NCBI GenBank assembly: GCA_020205615.1
Contig: CM035166.1
Span: 85,454,862-85,518,861 of the forward strand
Source: Panax quinquefolius
Lineage: Eukaryota > Streptophyta > Magnoliopsida > Apiales > Araliaceae
DNA length: 64,000 nt
Direction of reading: 5' to 3'
A model generated the notes under the pieces. That model did no database searches. It worked only from the letters and a program-made list of their open reading frames with translations, and was not told the DNA's origin. The translations under genes and the position numbers were made by a program. Of this stretch, positions 34,646 through 47,374 are shown piece after piece; positions within the stretch are counted from its first letter, which is position 1; every line of letters begins with the position of its first letter.

Positions 34646-37554
34646 CCGACATAAACAAGGTAGAAATTCCACAATAAAATTCATACCAATATTTCAGTAT
34701 AATGATATTGAAAGAATAACATTTCTTAAACTTATAAACAATTTATTTTAATTGTTTACACTTTACTAAATAATGCATTTAATCATCCTAAAATGCCAAA
34801 CTCATAAGATTTCATCAACAATAACCAAAACCCTCATAAAAAATCTACATATAACTCATATAGGATTCTCAAGCCATAAAATCCTATTTTTCCAATTTTC
34901 TTACTTCACATAACATATTTAATTCATTTACTCATAACTAGTCTATTTTCATGAAAAATATCAAATCAGTCCCAAAAATATTTCTTTTCTAGAATTTAGC
35001 AGAATATAGTCCCATATTGAACATATATTTTACTCGAAATTTATAAAATTCATTTACTATTTTTCATATGGCCAAAACAACCGAATATTTAGACATTTAT
35101 CATAAATTGTACTTTTATCCAAAAATTCCAAAATATACAGAGTATACTTCTGTTATATACATGTACTCCCAATAAAAATTTCACCAATTTGGGAGTTAAC
35201 CACAAGGAGTTATAAGGGTTTACTTTTAAAATAGTATTTTCTCATAAAATTCATAACTCCTAATTTATACATCCAAAAATCACCATTTTTGGACACAATC
35301 AAGAAAACTCATCAAATTATCATTTCAAATTTTTCCAGAATTTTTGAAGGTCAGAAAAATTATGAAACTGAATAACATAATAACCCTTACAATCCCTTAC
35401 CTCAAAATAACAGCACTTCTGATCAGAATATCGGTATAAGGCTGAAGGAAACTTGCACTGATAAATAGAAACTCACAAAGTATCTAAATACTCACAAAAT
35501 AAGCTCGATAATATAGAGAGAGAAAGAGAGAAAGCTTATGTTTCTGGTGTGATTTTCAATTCTAACTTAGCCCTCTATTTATAAGAAAATGTTAAGACGC
35601 CAAAGCAGACTTGACACACCTACACACGATGGCTTTCACTGCTAATATTTCCACCCACCACATTTGAAATAAAATTCAACACATTTCTTCACCAACCACA
35701 AGTGGGGCCCACTCAATTCTAGAATTTTCCACCAAAATCATTTATAAACCTAATTTACGAATCACCACCTCTTAAAATTCATAACAAATTATCGTTCATT
35801 TTAACGGTTCAAAATTTGTGGAAATATACTCAACTTATATATGTATAACATATCCAAAAATCACAACGATCCAATGGTCAGATTAAAAATTTTAACTCAC
35901 GCAATAGGGCTTTAAGAAAACCGATTTGATCTTTTAATACCTCCAATCTGACAAAAATACTGATAAAACACCTCAACAGTAATTCCTTCATTTATAACCA
36001 CATAAATAAATCCATCATTTAAATCCGCATCAAATAAATATTTCCATATCATATAAATCAATAATTAATTATTCGCAAATAATATTACAGAATCACAATT
36101 ATGACAACCAGGCCGTTCCCAGGAAAGAGGGGTTTTCCAATTAGGATTTCTCCTTACTGGCGCGCAATTAGGTGACCAAACCTCTCCTTGACAGAAATTT
36201 CTAGACATTGCCAATAATTCTATCTAATAATATTATTCAAATAATATGAATTATTGATCTGATAATGAAAAATACAATGCAGTAACAATTATTGAAACAA
36301 CAATAATATAAAATATCAACGCAGCAATTATTGAATCAATAAAATAAAATATTGAACAGTAACTACTGTAACAATTATTTAGTAGTGCATTCTTATGTGA
36401 CGCCCCCAAAATTAGGTATACATCACCCATTCTGAGTCGCCAGATACATGATACAAAATTCAAATATAACTTCATTTATATAACTATTGAAGTACGTCAG
36501 ATATAGAATCGACCACGATTAACTATGAGTTTTAATACAAATGTATGTAACTCTCATGGTACCTCGACCACAACCTTACAATGATACTTTACATAAAAGT
36601 ATAGTTAAAACCTGCATTTTAGAAATTAAAATCTTTGGGAAGTGCTCAAGAAACCTTCGTGCATGGGAGGCCGTGTGTACAGGTTATGATAGATATCATA
36701 TGTCCACAGAATTATCCTTGGTTGACCCAAAAGTCCCCAAAGAAAAAAAGAAGATTACTATCATCTTCTTTCCAATGGTGAGTCTTCTCTTGACATATAA
36801 ATATCTCCGTTGTCTCCAAGTGAAAATTATGTTTCAAATAAACTCCAAGATCATACAGGTAGTGCTCGTAGATATATTCAGCAAGTGGATGTGCACAACC
36901 ATGTCTTATGAGAACACGAGGTTGTATGTCATTAGACATCTTGTATAATAGTGGCAAAACACCCTTCCAAAGTTGGATTTGCCTCACCCTATTTGATTCA
37001 CCAAATATAACTACTAAATGATGTATAGAATACAACACACTTTTCTATAATATTTAGGGAGAACCTCCACAGCTAGAGACCACTGTTCTATTCCCCTGTT
37101 ATCCCCACTCGACCCTGCAACACTCTTATTACCTGAAAGAAATTGTGAAGCAGAAAGGGCGAGCACAACTAGCCCAGTAAAGAATATCATGACTAAAGCC
37201 AATTTACACCATTAATAGCCTTCATCATTAAAAATCAGAGATTTAGAACGTATGGTAGATGATAAAAGTTTTCAACCATAGTTGCAGCAGAACGAGCAAT
37301 CCATTAGAAGAGTCAAATAGACTATAAGGTCTATTATCTTCTCTATGTTAAAAGTCCACCAATAATATTTTATCCCTGTAACATCAATCAACAATTCCCG
37401 TCCACGATCATGTGAATAACTCATAATCACAATTGTGATTCTAAATTCATCTTCGCACACAGGACGAATATAATTTTCATCACTTGTCTTCACCTGAAAC
37501 ATCAAAAATCATGGTTATACCAAATCACAATTCCTGCTCGTAATCATTAAATCA

Positions 37555-37870
37555 TCTTTGCACTACGGCCAAAGATATTCATTATTATCACATCCATGAA
37601 TTAATATTTCATCGCTGAGACTCAGCTCAATAATTAATCCACATCATCGAATCATCCGTGCACTACAGGCCAAGGATATTCTTTAGTATCACGACCACGA
37701 ATTATCCATGCACTACGGCCAAAGATAATCTTGTTTTCATCAACGGTCCTGATCATGCCATAAAATAATTCATCTTTGCACTACGGCCAAAGAAAATCCA
37801 TAGCCATAATCATACCAAAAACTGTCCATCAATGCACTACGGGCCAATGAGGACTTTTTCCACATCATAT
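37555..37870 (-). repeat. Degenerate array of GCACTACGGCCAAAGATA units in solo LTR C
   Basis: Six or so dispersed units, separated by variable spacers with ATAATCATACC words. Diverged relative of the 39 bp array in element B. Confidence 0.75.
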
Positions 37871-39294
37871 GTAATATTACGGTTATGATTATACCGAATA
37901 ATCCCTGGTCATAATCATACCAAGTCCATCTATGCCATGAGCCACGAGATAACTTTCAACATAATATAAGCATAAGGATAATGACAATATTATAAGCATT
38001 AGTCAACTAAATCAAGGATAAATATTAAAGACTTATAATTTATCCAAACATTAGCAATCACTTAATAAAATCATAATCTAATATTGTTAATATTATAACA
38101 ATATTTTAATCACTTCTTAAACTTATAAACAATTTAATTTAATTGTTTACATTTTCTAAATAATGCATTTAATCATTCAAAATGCCATACTCATAAGATT
38201 TATCACCAATAATCAAATTACTCATCAAAAATCTGCATATACCTTATATAGGATTTTCAAGCCATAAAATCCTATTTACCAATTTTTCAACTTCACATAA
38301 CATATTTAATTCATATGTTTGTAACTAAATTATTTTCATGAAAAATACCAAATCAGTCACAAAAATTATTCTTTTCTGGGATTAAGCAGAATATAGTCCC
38401 ATATTGAACATATATTTTTCTCAGAATTTTTAAAATTCATTTACTATTTTTCAAAAATCAATTTCTAATTAATTTCTTAAGAAATTAGCTACCTCAAGGT
38501 TAACTCCAGAAATTCCCAAATCTTGGCAGGATCTTACACATGTTAACGTGAGCTTCCAGTTTAAATTTCATGGTCATCGGAGTTATAGAACTCCGGTTAT
38601 AGCGTTTTTCGTCGAAAAAACCTAAATATTGAAATAGTTATAACTTGCTCATTTTAAGTCAGAATTAGCTCATTTTTGGACAGTAGGTACTTAATACCAT
38701 ATATTTTCATGTCCCAAAAGGCCAGAATTTTTCTCATAATTTAAGTGGCCGAAAATAACCTTTTAAATTTTCTGGCAGTAGCTTTTTGGCACTTTTCAGT
38801 TTTTGACTCCTTTACTAAAATCAGTCCACATGAAAATCTACAACACCTTTTCTAGTGATTCCATTTGGTAAGTTAGAAAACTCATAGTTCTAACTCTAGA
38901 ACTTGACCACACTCAAAAATTTGAAATATAATAGGAGATATGGTCAATTGAATTTCATACTCCATTTTTACTAAAATCTGATTTTCAACCCTTTGTGTTT
39001 TCTAAGAACTTTCATGTTTTCACATAATAACCAACATAACTCATCATGACAATGACATAATAATTCAATAAAACAAGTTCAAGAATAAGTTTTAAAAATT
39101 TATAAGTTAATTTATCCTGAACTCAATAATGTCCAAATTGTCGACATGATCTTTACTTTGTGGAGTAAAATTCAAGAATGCTCCAAAGAATATTTCATGA
39201 AAAGATTTGGATGAAGCGCAAATATCAAGGATATTCCACTAATTTCATGGAGTATAGAAGTCAAAGTTTTAACCAACCGAGTATAATAAAGAAT

Positions 39295-39510
39295 GGAATA
39301 ACAAAAGAAATCACCGAGCGTGCGATAGTCCGCACGTACCAAAGTTATTCCAATGTAATAATAAATAACGGAACCCGGTCCCACGTGAAAACGCTACATA
39401 CAGAATATTCCAATGTAATAATAATGGATGAAACCGGTCCCAGAAAACGCATGCATAAGAGATATTCCAATGAATAATAAAGAATGAAATAATGAAGAAT
39501 TTCACCAAGT
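39295..39510 (-). repeat. Inverted copy of the 50-60 bp LTR array in solo LTR C
   Basis: Units contain TATTCCAATG, TAATAATAAA and GGTCCCA; they correspond, reversed, to 960-1240. Confidence 0.65.
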
Positions 39511-40044
39511 ATAGGGTAGCCCGCGTATATAAGTTATTCCAACAGAATAATAAATAATGGAATAACAGAAGTTTTCTTCATGAATACAAAAGAAATAATA
39601 CCCCTTACGAGTACAACAAATAATATCTCTTACTGTAAAAGAAACTAAATATAAGAGTAGGGAAGTAGCAGAATATTTTTTTATAGTTTCTCTATAATTT
39701 CTCTCTCTAGAGTATCAGTGAATTCGTAAGAAATAATGAAGGAATGAGCTTCTATTTATAGAAGAATGGACTGCATAGTAACTAATTCATGAACGGTCCA
39801 GATTGATTTACTTTTAAACGGACGGTCCATATTGGTTTACTATTAAAACTTAAAGCAACGGTCCATACTGATTTACTATTAAAACTTTAAACTAGCGATC
39901 CATATTGATTTACTATTATAACTTTAAAATAGCGATCCATATTGATTTACTATTATATCTTCAACCAACGGTCTAAAAAATTAGCACATCTCCTCATGGA
40001 ATAATATTGTACCCAAAAATAATTTGGACCGAAAAGAAATATAT

Positions 40045-40137
40045 TTTACGGGTGAATAGTACTCCGTAAATAGTAACTTGTGAATAGTAACTCATGAATA
40101 GTAACTCGTGAATAGTAACTCGTGAATAGTACTCCGA
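40045..40137 (-). repeat. GTGAATAGTAACTC array in solo LTR C
   Basis: Six units on the + strand, so GAGTTACTATTCAC in the sense of the LTR. The related solo LTR D carries the same word on its sense strand (60360-60530). Confidence 0.85.
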
Positions 40138-41359
40138 CACAAAAAGTGTCCCGAATACCCGATTGAACAATATATCTTCCAGACATCAATTATTATCGAA
40201 ACAATTGTCGATTTCCACTAACACAAATAATTCCAACACTATAAAATTCATCTTTAATCAACACGAACTTATTCATCATTAATATTATAATTCACAATAT
40301 TTATCAACCAGGTCATTCCCAGGAAAGAAGGGGCTTTCCGATAAGGATTTCTCCTTATCATGCGCGCAATTAGGTGACCAAACCTCTCCTTGTGTAACTT
40401 CTAGACATTGTCGATATTGCAAATAATAATATGAATAACTTTCTTTGTCTCAATCATTGATTTAATAATATATAAAATATTGACAATAATTGAATCAAAT
40501 AACGTGAGATACTATATAAAAAGCAATTTACGTGAGCAATAATTGAACAAATTTGAGTGACTTCTCACATAAGCATCAATAATCAATACCGTGTGCTACT
40601 TATGCAACCACACGTATTATTATACTTTTAACAGGGTGTTTCAACAGATTAACAGTAAAACTTCCGCCGTTATTTTCATAAAAAGTATTTTTGTCGTTTT
40701 CTCAATCCCAAGCAAATAATTACATTTGTGGGTCCACCAATGATTGTCACCGTCATACGGATATTTCCCAACAAAAGAATATTCCCGACTAATCAAATAT
40801 TCCCGAATAACAACTAATATTTTATATCAACTTGCTTACTTTGAAAAAATAAATTCACATATTACCCTTAACTTTAAACTTTTATCAATTTAACTATTTA
40901 CCAAAATAGAAAAATTGAATAATTTTATTTCATAAAATTCGGGGTCTCACATCTTACGTAAGGATCAATAATTCAACAATACTTTGCAATACCGTGTGCT
41001 ATCATGCAACCATGCGCCAGACATCGTATTTTAACCATCGAAGTATTCCAACAGTGTTACTTCAGTAATAACTACGTAATTATTTATAAAAACTCAATTT
41101 TGTCGTTATCTTCATCCGACAGTTATTACATTATGGGGCCCACAAATGGGTGCGCTGTGGTCGCATTTAATATTCCCAAGACGTAAAGAATATTCCACGA
41201 CAAAACGAATATTCCCTGACAATAATTAATATTTTATAACCACTTGCTTATTTTGAAATTTTTTCACATATCACCCTTAACTTTAACTTTTTATCAATTT
41301 AACTATTTACTAAATAGAAAAATTGAATACTTTTATTTCATAAAATTTGGGGTCTTACA

Positions 41360-42067
41360 GTTTCCCCTTGGTTTAAATGAATTTTCAATGACAAGTGCTT
41401 TAGCACTTTTATTTTCTATTTCCAATTTATCCAAGTTTCGAGAATTTTCTTCAACTTGGAGAAATTTAATAAGTTCTTTCATAGTCATTGCATCTTTCTT
41501 TTATTTCAATTCTTTTCGACAATCTTTCCATGAAAATGGTAATTTTGAAATGATTGTCGATACTTGAAACCCTTCGTCAAGGCTATGGCCTTCCGACACA
41601 ATTTGATTCATAATAATTTGAAGTTCATGTACTTGCAGCATAACAGATTTGTTATCTATCATTTGATAATCAAATAATGAACTTACTAGAAACTTTTTAT
41701 TTTCGGCGTCCACAATTTTTTATTTGTTGTCGAGATCCTCCCATAATTCCCTTGGCGTCATTTCCATGAATTTGGCTTCATACACATCGTACAACGAATT
41801 GGATAGTGAATTTAAAATGTACCATTTACACATAAAGTCATCTTGTTCCCATTTTATTCGATTCTTCATTTTTTCCGGTGTCTCATTTTCTTTTTCTTCA
41901 ATTTTCTCTTCATTTAGCACATGAGAGATTTTTAATGCTGCTAAGCAAAAATACATTTTGCTTTTCCAACGTTTGAAGAATAAACCATCAAACTTTTCAA
42001 GTTTGTTAATTTGATTCAAGCTATTTTTTGAATTGTTGTCTTCCATGGTAGGATATAGTCTTAAGAT
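41360..42067 (-). pseudogene. Copia-1 gag, N-terminal part
   Basis: The gag start codon is at 42046 and the first frame runs to 41720 (NKLEKFDGLFFKRWKSKMYF, LWEDLDNK), typical of the UBN2 capsid domain. A stop and a frame change near 41715 lead into 41501-41713 (DYQMIDNKSVMLQVHELQII, LPFSWKDCRKELK). The sequence then breaks at 41360 where element B entered and continues at 28599. The 5' untranslated leader is only about 20 bp (42047-42067), and no clear tRNA primer site is visible in it. Confidence 0.88.
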
Positions 42068-42733
42068 TGTTGTTAAAAATTTCCTTTTGAAGTAAGATAT
42101 AGAACAACAATATTTCTGCCTGAATCGAATGGTTGACCACTCTTTCCTTAAGACTATATTCGCCCCTTACTTTAACTACACAGGGTTACTGCGAATTAGT
42201 CTCCCAAGATAAGACATCCCCAGATTTTATTATGTACTAGAATTTGTTATGTAGGAACAAATCTAGTGCTAAACTTTAAATGAAAGAAGAAAATTATAAT
42301 AAGGAAATGATAATTTTCTCAACTTGAGAAGGATTGAATGATTTGAGAAGGATTGAATAATTTTCAGTGTGTTGAATTTGGTGGATTTCTGATCTATTTA
42401 TAGGTTTGTCGTATCCCAATTTATGATGGGTTGTATCCCAATTAATTTGGTCGTATCCCAATTGATGGGTCGTATCCCAATTAATTTGGTCGTATCCCAA
42501 TTATGGGATATGGCGTTCTATATTTTTGAATCGTATCCCAACTCCAAATATTACCGTTGCGTATTTTTGGCCCAACTCAATTTTGGCTTTCAACTTCCAA
42601 TACCCGTCAAATATTACCGTTGGCTCCCAACTTCCAATACCATATAATATAATATAATATATTATATAATGTTACATGGATAACATATAATATATTTATT
42701 ATATATACTTTTAGATAATGAAAATATCCAACA
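42068..42733 (-). repeat. 5' LTR of copia-1
   Basis: Matches 24181-24807 but is longer, with an extra TCGTATCCCAATT/GATGGG unit (42425-42500) and a duplicated GATTGAATGATTTGAGAAG segment. TATA box at 42394-42402 (- strand). Confidence 0.92.
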
Positions 42734-42738
42734 CTAGC

Positions 42739-43262
42739 TGTCAGAGAAAACCTCTAGACAAGGATAATTCAAGAGATTTATTGTGTAGTTCATTTAGTTT
42801 ATAGAAGGGAAAAAAAGAGAGGCTAGACCAACAACTTCTTCTGTTCATGATTGGATGTAAATTATCATTTTAATTTTTAAGGGCTACAAAGGACACAAGG
42901 CTGGTTGGGGGGTTTTATGCATTTAATCTTCGTAAAACTAGAGACTATAAGTGATTTATGTCAAAAAATTCCAAATATGCCATAAAATGCACATCTCAGG
43001 AAGATTTTCTTTTGTTTCTTCCTTATTCAAAGTAAGCAAGTGACACAAAAAGTGTATTGTGCCTCCAATTATACAATAATATACCTTAAAATATTAATCA
43101 AACTATGTAAAGCTATAGGCCAGTCCTAACGACTTTCACTAGAACAATAGAAATGTCAATAAAAAAACATTTCCATACAAGAAGATAACATACAGTTCAT
43201 AAGTTTCCAATAAAAGCAAAGCTAATTAACTCCATAAAATATAGTCCATCCTATGAGGGATC
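42739..43262. other. Low-copy flank right of copia-1
   Basis: No coding or repeat signal. Together with 23198-24175 it flanks the copia-1 insertion site. Confidence 0.45.
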
Positions 43263-44224
43263 TATTAACACCAAGATCTTTCCTCACGTCCCAATCACGT
43301 AAGACGCGTCCAAATTCTGCACAATAAACACGACAATCACCAAAAGCTTGACGGTCTGACCGTTGGGGGATAGCTCCGGTGTGAGAGTCAGTACAGGCGA
43401 TCACAAGGTTAACAATGGAGGAAATAATATCTAGTGCTTGAGAGAGAAAATGATTCAGTTACCTTTAGATTGAGTGATCCTTGCTAACATATACTCCAAA
43501 GTCTGGTTTGTTCTGTATGCAACTGACTTCCCGGGCCCACAGCCTTTAGCCGTCTAAGCCCTGTCCAATCCTCATTAAATACAAGGCAGAGATGACAGTC
43601 AAAGTTCTATCCCCATAATCATCATCGGTTAAAGCCTAAGTGGAACCATACTTATCCAATAGTTCGGCCCACTGTCTCGGCCCAATAACTCCATAGGACC
43701 CAAATAAAGATATCATCCACCCAATGGGTCGGCCCAATGAACCGCCCAATACTTTCAAGACCCAACCCAACATGTCTAAAGTATCATGACCCAACAGGAT
43801 CGATAACAATCATCATTCATAGTAGCACATCATTATCATGCACAAAATTAGCTGCAACTAAGAATCCTACGTGCAAAATAAAAAAGAAAAGGCAGCTGCA
43901 TAACCTCGATGAAGCAATTTAGAAGTTTTGATTGAAAATATTGGATAACTTTCCACGTAGAACAATGTGCAAACCCCGCAATCAAGGGTAACTGTTCTAC
44001 TCTTCACCATAACTTCCAACGTAGAACAGTTAAGAGTTGTGATTGAAAATATCAAGGACACTAGAACACAACCCTCCTTCTAGCGCCAATGTTAACGCCA
44101 AGATCTTTACTCACATCCCAATCACGTAAGACGCGTCCAAATCCTGCACAGTAAACACGACAATCACCAAAAGCTTGATGGCCTGACCGTCGGGGGATGG
44201 CTCCAGCGTGAGAGTCAGTACATG
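43263..44224 (-). mobile_element. Candidate TRIM-like small LTR element
   Basis: A direct repeat of about 133 bp occurs at 43263-43394 and 44090-44224. On the - strand the units start TGTACTGACTCTCA and the right unit ends GGCGTTAACA, fitting TG...CA ends. Directly after the right unit TTGGCGCTAGAAGGAGGG resembles a retroelement primer site. The 695 bp between has no polymerase. No polypurine tract or target duplication is clear. On the - strand both units are open and encode related peptides (QAFGDCRVYCA, GRVLRDWDV, KDLGVN), so a duplicated exon is the main alternative. The interior has several GGCCCA/GCCCA words at 43660-43745. Confidence 0.45.
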
Positions 44225-44261
44225 CAATCTCACTGAAAGTAGTATGCATACAAGCCAATCA

Positions 44262-45387
44262 TGTTTGATGATAAAGCATATACTTTGTAACAATCTTATT
44301 CATTTATTAATAAAAAGTATTCATTTATTAAAGGCTTTTAATTATCTACATGATGCTGTTTTATAATATGTGATAAACCCATAGTTTTAAGCAATGCTTT
44401 TAGAATAATGATGATGATCATTCTAATGAGATCTAAATTCTTTAAAAGCTTAAAACTAAAATAGTTCCCAATCGTTGGATTACTAAATTGGGGATTAGTG
44501 AATCCGGATAGATTGGTACATACGTTGCTTGCTCATTGGATGAGGATGATTGATCTCATGATCATTTATGTGGAGACACTAAAGCAAGTATGTACGTGCT
44601 TATTAGAGAATAAGTTCACTGAACGTGGCATAATCGTAATAATATGTTAAGTATATTTAATTTAATCTATGGTGTTAGAATAAATTAAATAGCTTAATAT
44701 TTATTATTTAATAATTTAGAAATATTAAATATAAATTAATGAGAGGAGTTTTATTAATATTATTACAATTATTATTATTTTAATTTCTAAAAGAGTTTAG
44801 AAATTAATTTAATATAAGTACTCTCATTTATTCCTAATAGGATTAGGAGGGAAAATTAGTTAAAGGACTTTAATTAATTATCCCTAATAAGATTAGGGAG
44901 CCCATTTAATTAAAAGAGTTTAATTAAATAATACCTTATTTTATTAAATAGGGTTACCTGATATCTTTATAAGAGGAGTCTTATATCAGATATCAAAATA
45001 TACGCAATTCCAAAAGTTGGAGAGTACGTTCTTTTCTATAGAGATAGAAAACTAGGGTTTTGCCAAATACCCATCTTCTTGAATTCTTCTTATTCCTTGG
45101 TGGATCACCTCTAGAGGCCAAACACTTGGGTGGTTAACATTGATCAAAGGAAGGAACCAAACCCGGTGAATTCAAGTTGAACGCGAAAAAGATTGGAGGT
45201 GAACTTGTACCTGAGGAAGCTCGAATCTTCAAGGGTATAATTCTTATTCTTTATCTTTTGTTTAATTAATAATTGCGCATAAAGGATGATCCGGGTATAT
45301 GGTTTGTAAAATTTTAAAACTCTGATTTTCCACGTTTCCGCTTATTTTTGCAATTTGATTGCATTCATGAATATTACAAACCTAACA
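44262..45387 (+). repeat. 5' LTR of copia-2
   Basis: Starts TGTTTGATGATAAAGC and ends ACAAACCTAACA just before a primer-binding site. About 1126 bp. The start is inferred from the TG and typical copia end sequence, since the second LTR is not available. Confidence 0.7.
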
Positions 45388-45388
45388 G

Positions 45389-45401
45389 TGGCATCAGAGC
45401 C
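45389..45401 (+). other. Primer-binding site of copia-2
   Basis: TGGCATCAGAGCC, one mismatch from the usual TGGTATCAGAGCC, begins one base after the LTR end. Confidence 0.85.
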
Positions 45402-46098
45402 AAACCTTTATGTGAATTATTAATTGTTTTAATTTGATATGTATATTGATATGTATTTAGAACAATTTAATTAGGCATAATTTTATTGTATAAAATAATA
45501 ATAAAAAAAAGGACTCGCGAATTCGTGATTTGCGCTGCACCTTGATTCACGTGGTCTAAGGGGTGGATAATATGGATAACCTGCTAAGTCATGATTTATG
45601 CTAGCTTGATGAAAAAATTTAAGGGGTGAATAACGTGGCTTGTTACTATCAAAAGGGCGCCGAAATATTTTTTTCCCAGAAAATCATTATTTTGCTTTGT
45701 TGAATGATATAATCATGCCATGCTATTGATTCAATCCATCTTGAATTTTGGGTAACATGAATGTTATTTATATTATTATATATTAATATAAATATATTTA
45801 CGTGTATGTTCAACGGATTAAATGCACGGCTGTTTTATATCAGATCACGTGATTGTTATGATTACTTATATATTTTATATATATAATATATTACCGTAAT
45901 ATATTATATATATATATATATATATTAATCTTAATTATTTTATTATTAAAATATAAGTTTATTTTAATCTTAAAATAAAAGTTTATTTTAATTTTAAAAT
46001 AAAAGTTTATTTTAATTTTAAAATTAGATTTCATGCTAACTAATTAGAGTTGGAATTAGATTCCATGATAACTAATTGGAGTTGAAATTGGATTCTAT

Positions 46099-46390
46099 AT
46101 TTCCTTAAATAAAGGAGTTTATTTAGATATGAAATAAGATTTCATATTATTCAAAATAAAAGAGTTTATTTGTGAATAGAAAAAAAGAATCGCTTTTTCC
46201 TTAAATAAAAGAGTTTATTTAGATATGAAATAAGATTTCATATTATTCAAAATAAAAGAGTTTATTTGTGAATAGGAAAAAGAATCACTCTTTCCTTAAA
46301 TAAAGGAGTTTATTTAGATATGAAATAAAATTTCATATTATTCAAAATAAAGAGTTTATTTGTGAATAGGAAAGAGAATCGTGTTTCCTT
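46099..46390 (+). repeat. Three tandem units of about 96 bp in the copia-2 leader
   Basis: Each unit contains CCTTAAATAAA(A/G)GAGTTTA, GATATGAAATAA and TTTATTTGTGAATAG followed by a GAATC(G/A)C word. Confidence 0.85.
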
Positions 46391-47177
46391 TGATAATTTT
46401 TTTTTACATGGAATTGGATTCCATAATTAATTAAAATAAAGGATTTTATTTTGATTAAAGATTATGATTAAAATTAAATAGTTTATTTTATTCAAAATTG
46501 GATAAATTAAAATAAAATAGTTTTATTTTGATTTAAATTTAGATTAAAATAAAAGAGTTTATTTTGATTCAAAATTAGATTTTATACTAACTAAATTTGC
46601 CCATTAAATGATATCAATATATATATTGAATGTGTATTATTCATGATATGAATGTTATTTATTGATGCATATGGTGATGTGTATGATAATAAATGAGATT
46701 GATTATGGACTATTGACCAATGTGATTGGATTTTATTTTAGTTGGATGCATGAATGCATGGGTTTTATTAAATGGGGTCTGCGTACCTCGTCTTCTCTAA
46801 TTTTTCTTAATGTAAATTCTATCTCTCTCCTATGTACTTCCCCTTGACTGCTGATCAAGGTTTCTATTTATTTTAAATAGTTTTGTAATAGGAATAGTTA
46901 GAATTATTTTGAAGAATTGGAGATCAAGGACACAAGAAGCGTGAAGACCTAGATTTGTAATGGAGCAGGGTTTAAATGTAATAGTTATATTTAAATATTA
47001 ATTCTTGCACCCTTAGGGTTTGACCTTTTGGTTCACTTAGTGGCTCTAATGAACCAAACTAGAATAAAAGTTCATAATCAATCCGGGTAGAATATAGTAT
47101 TCTATATGTGCATGCTTATACTATATATATATTATATATTATGCAAACATGCTTCGCATATTCATTAATATGACACG

Positions 47178-47179
<2 letters not shown>

Positions 47180-47222
<43 letters not shown>
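47180..47222. repeat. (AT)n microsatellite
   Basis: Uninterrupted AT run in the copia-2 leader. Confidence 0.95.
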
Positions 47223-47226
<4 letters not shown>

Positions 47227-47374
47227 TGCTTGTATTAAACAAGATGAGACAAATTAATAACAAAACCCTCAAATTTTTATATTAAGTCCTAAGCATTCAA
47301 AGATATTTGGAATATCGAACGCGTCGCCTTCTAGCATGATAAAAATTAATAGAGTATTAAATATTTAATATGAG

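Larger units (their letters stand above)
36396..40951 (-). mobile_element. Solo LTR C, inserted in element B
   Basis: A 4556 bp LTR of the same family, TGTGAGACCCC at 40951 (- strand) to GGGGGCGTCACA at 36396. It is flanked by a perfect target-site duplication TCTTA (36391-36395 and 40952-40956). The uninterrupted site in the 3' LTR of B has TCTTA once. No internal domain or second LTR remains, so recombination between two LTRs removed the rest. It is the longest copy and contains the 1.1-1.5 kb section missing from the LTRs of element A. TATA box at 39751-39760. Confidence 0.93.
28600..41359 (-). mobile_element. Giant-LTR non-autonomous retrotransposon, element B
   Basis: It interrupts copia-1 gag. 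On the - strand it is LTR (41359-32905, itself carrying solo LTR C), 335 bp internal (32904-32570), LTR (32569-28600). Ends are TGTAAGACCCC and GGGGTCGTCACA. A perfect-form tRNA-iMet primer site and a polypurine tract lie at the two ends of the internal segment. The internal segment is too short for any polyprotein. The flanks GTTGT and GTTTC are an imperfect match for a 5 bp target duplication. The combination of roughly 4 kb LTRs and a near-empty interior is unusual. Confidence 0.88.
32905..41359 (-). repeat. 5' LTR of element B, interrupted by solo LTR C
   Basis: After removing 36396-40951 and one TSD copy, about 3.9 kb remains, close to the 3970 bp of the 3' LTR. The same minisatellites occur at 34063-34215 (four units instead of five) and 34562-34645. 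TATA box at 35575-35583 (- strand). Confidence 0.88.
24181..42733 (-). mobile_element. Ty1/copia retrotransposon copia-1, split by a nested element
   Basis: LTRs at 24181-24807 (3') and 42068-42733 (5') start TGTTG, end AACA, and are flanked by a perfect 5 bp target-site duplication CTAGC (24176-24180 and 42734-42738). The gene order on the - strand, gag then protease, integrase, RT and RNase H, is that of Ty1/copia. Gag is interrupted between 41360 and 28599 by element B. Without that insertion the element is about 5.8 kb. It has several stops and frameshifts and is not autonomous now. Confidence 0.93.

Noticed and set aside
43660..43745. GGCCCA/GCCCA cluster as a host gene promoter
   Set aside because: No gene follows on either strand and the cluster lies inside a candidate small retroelement.
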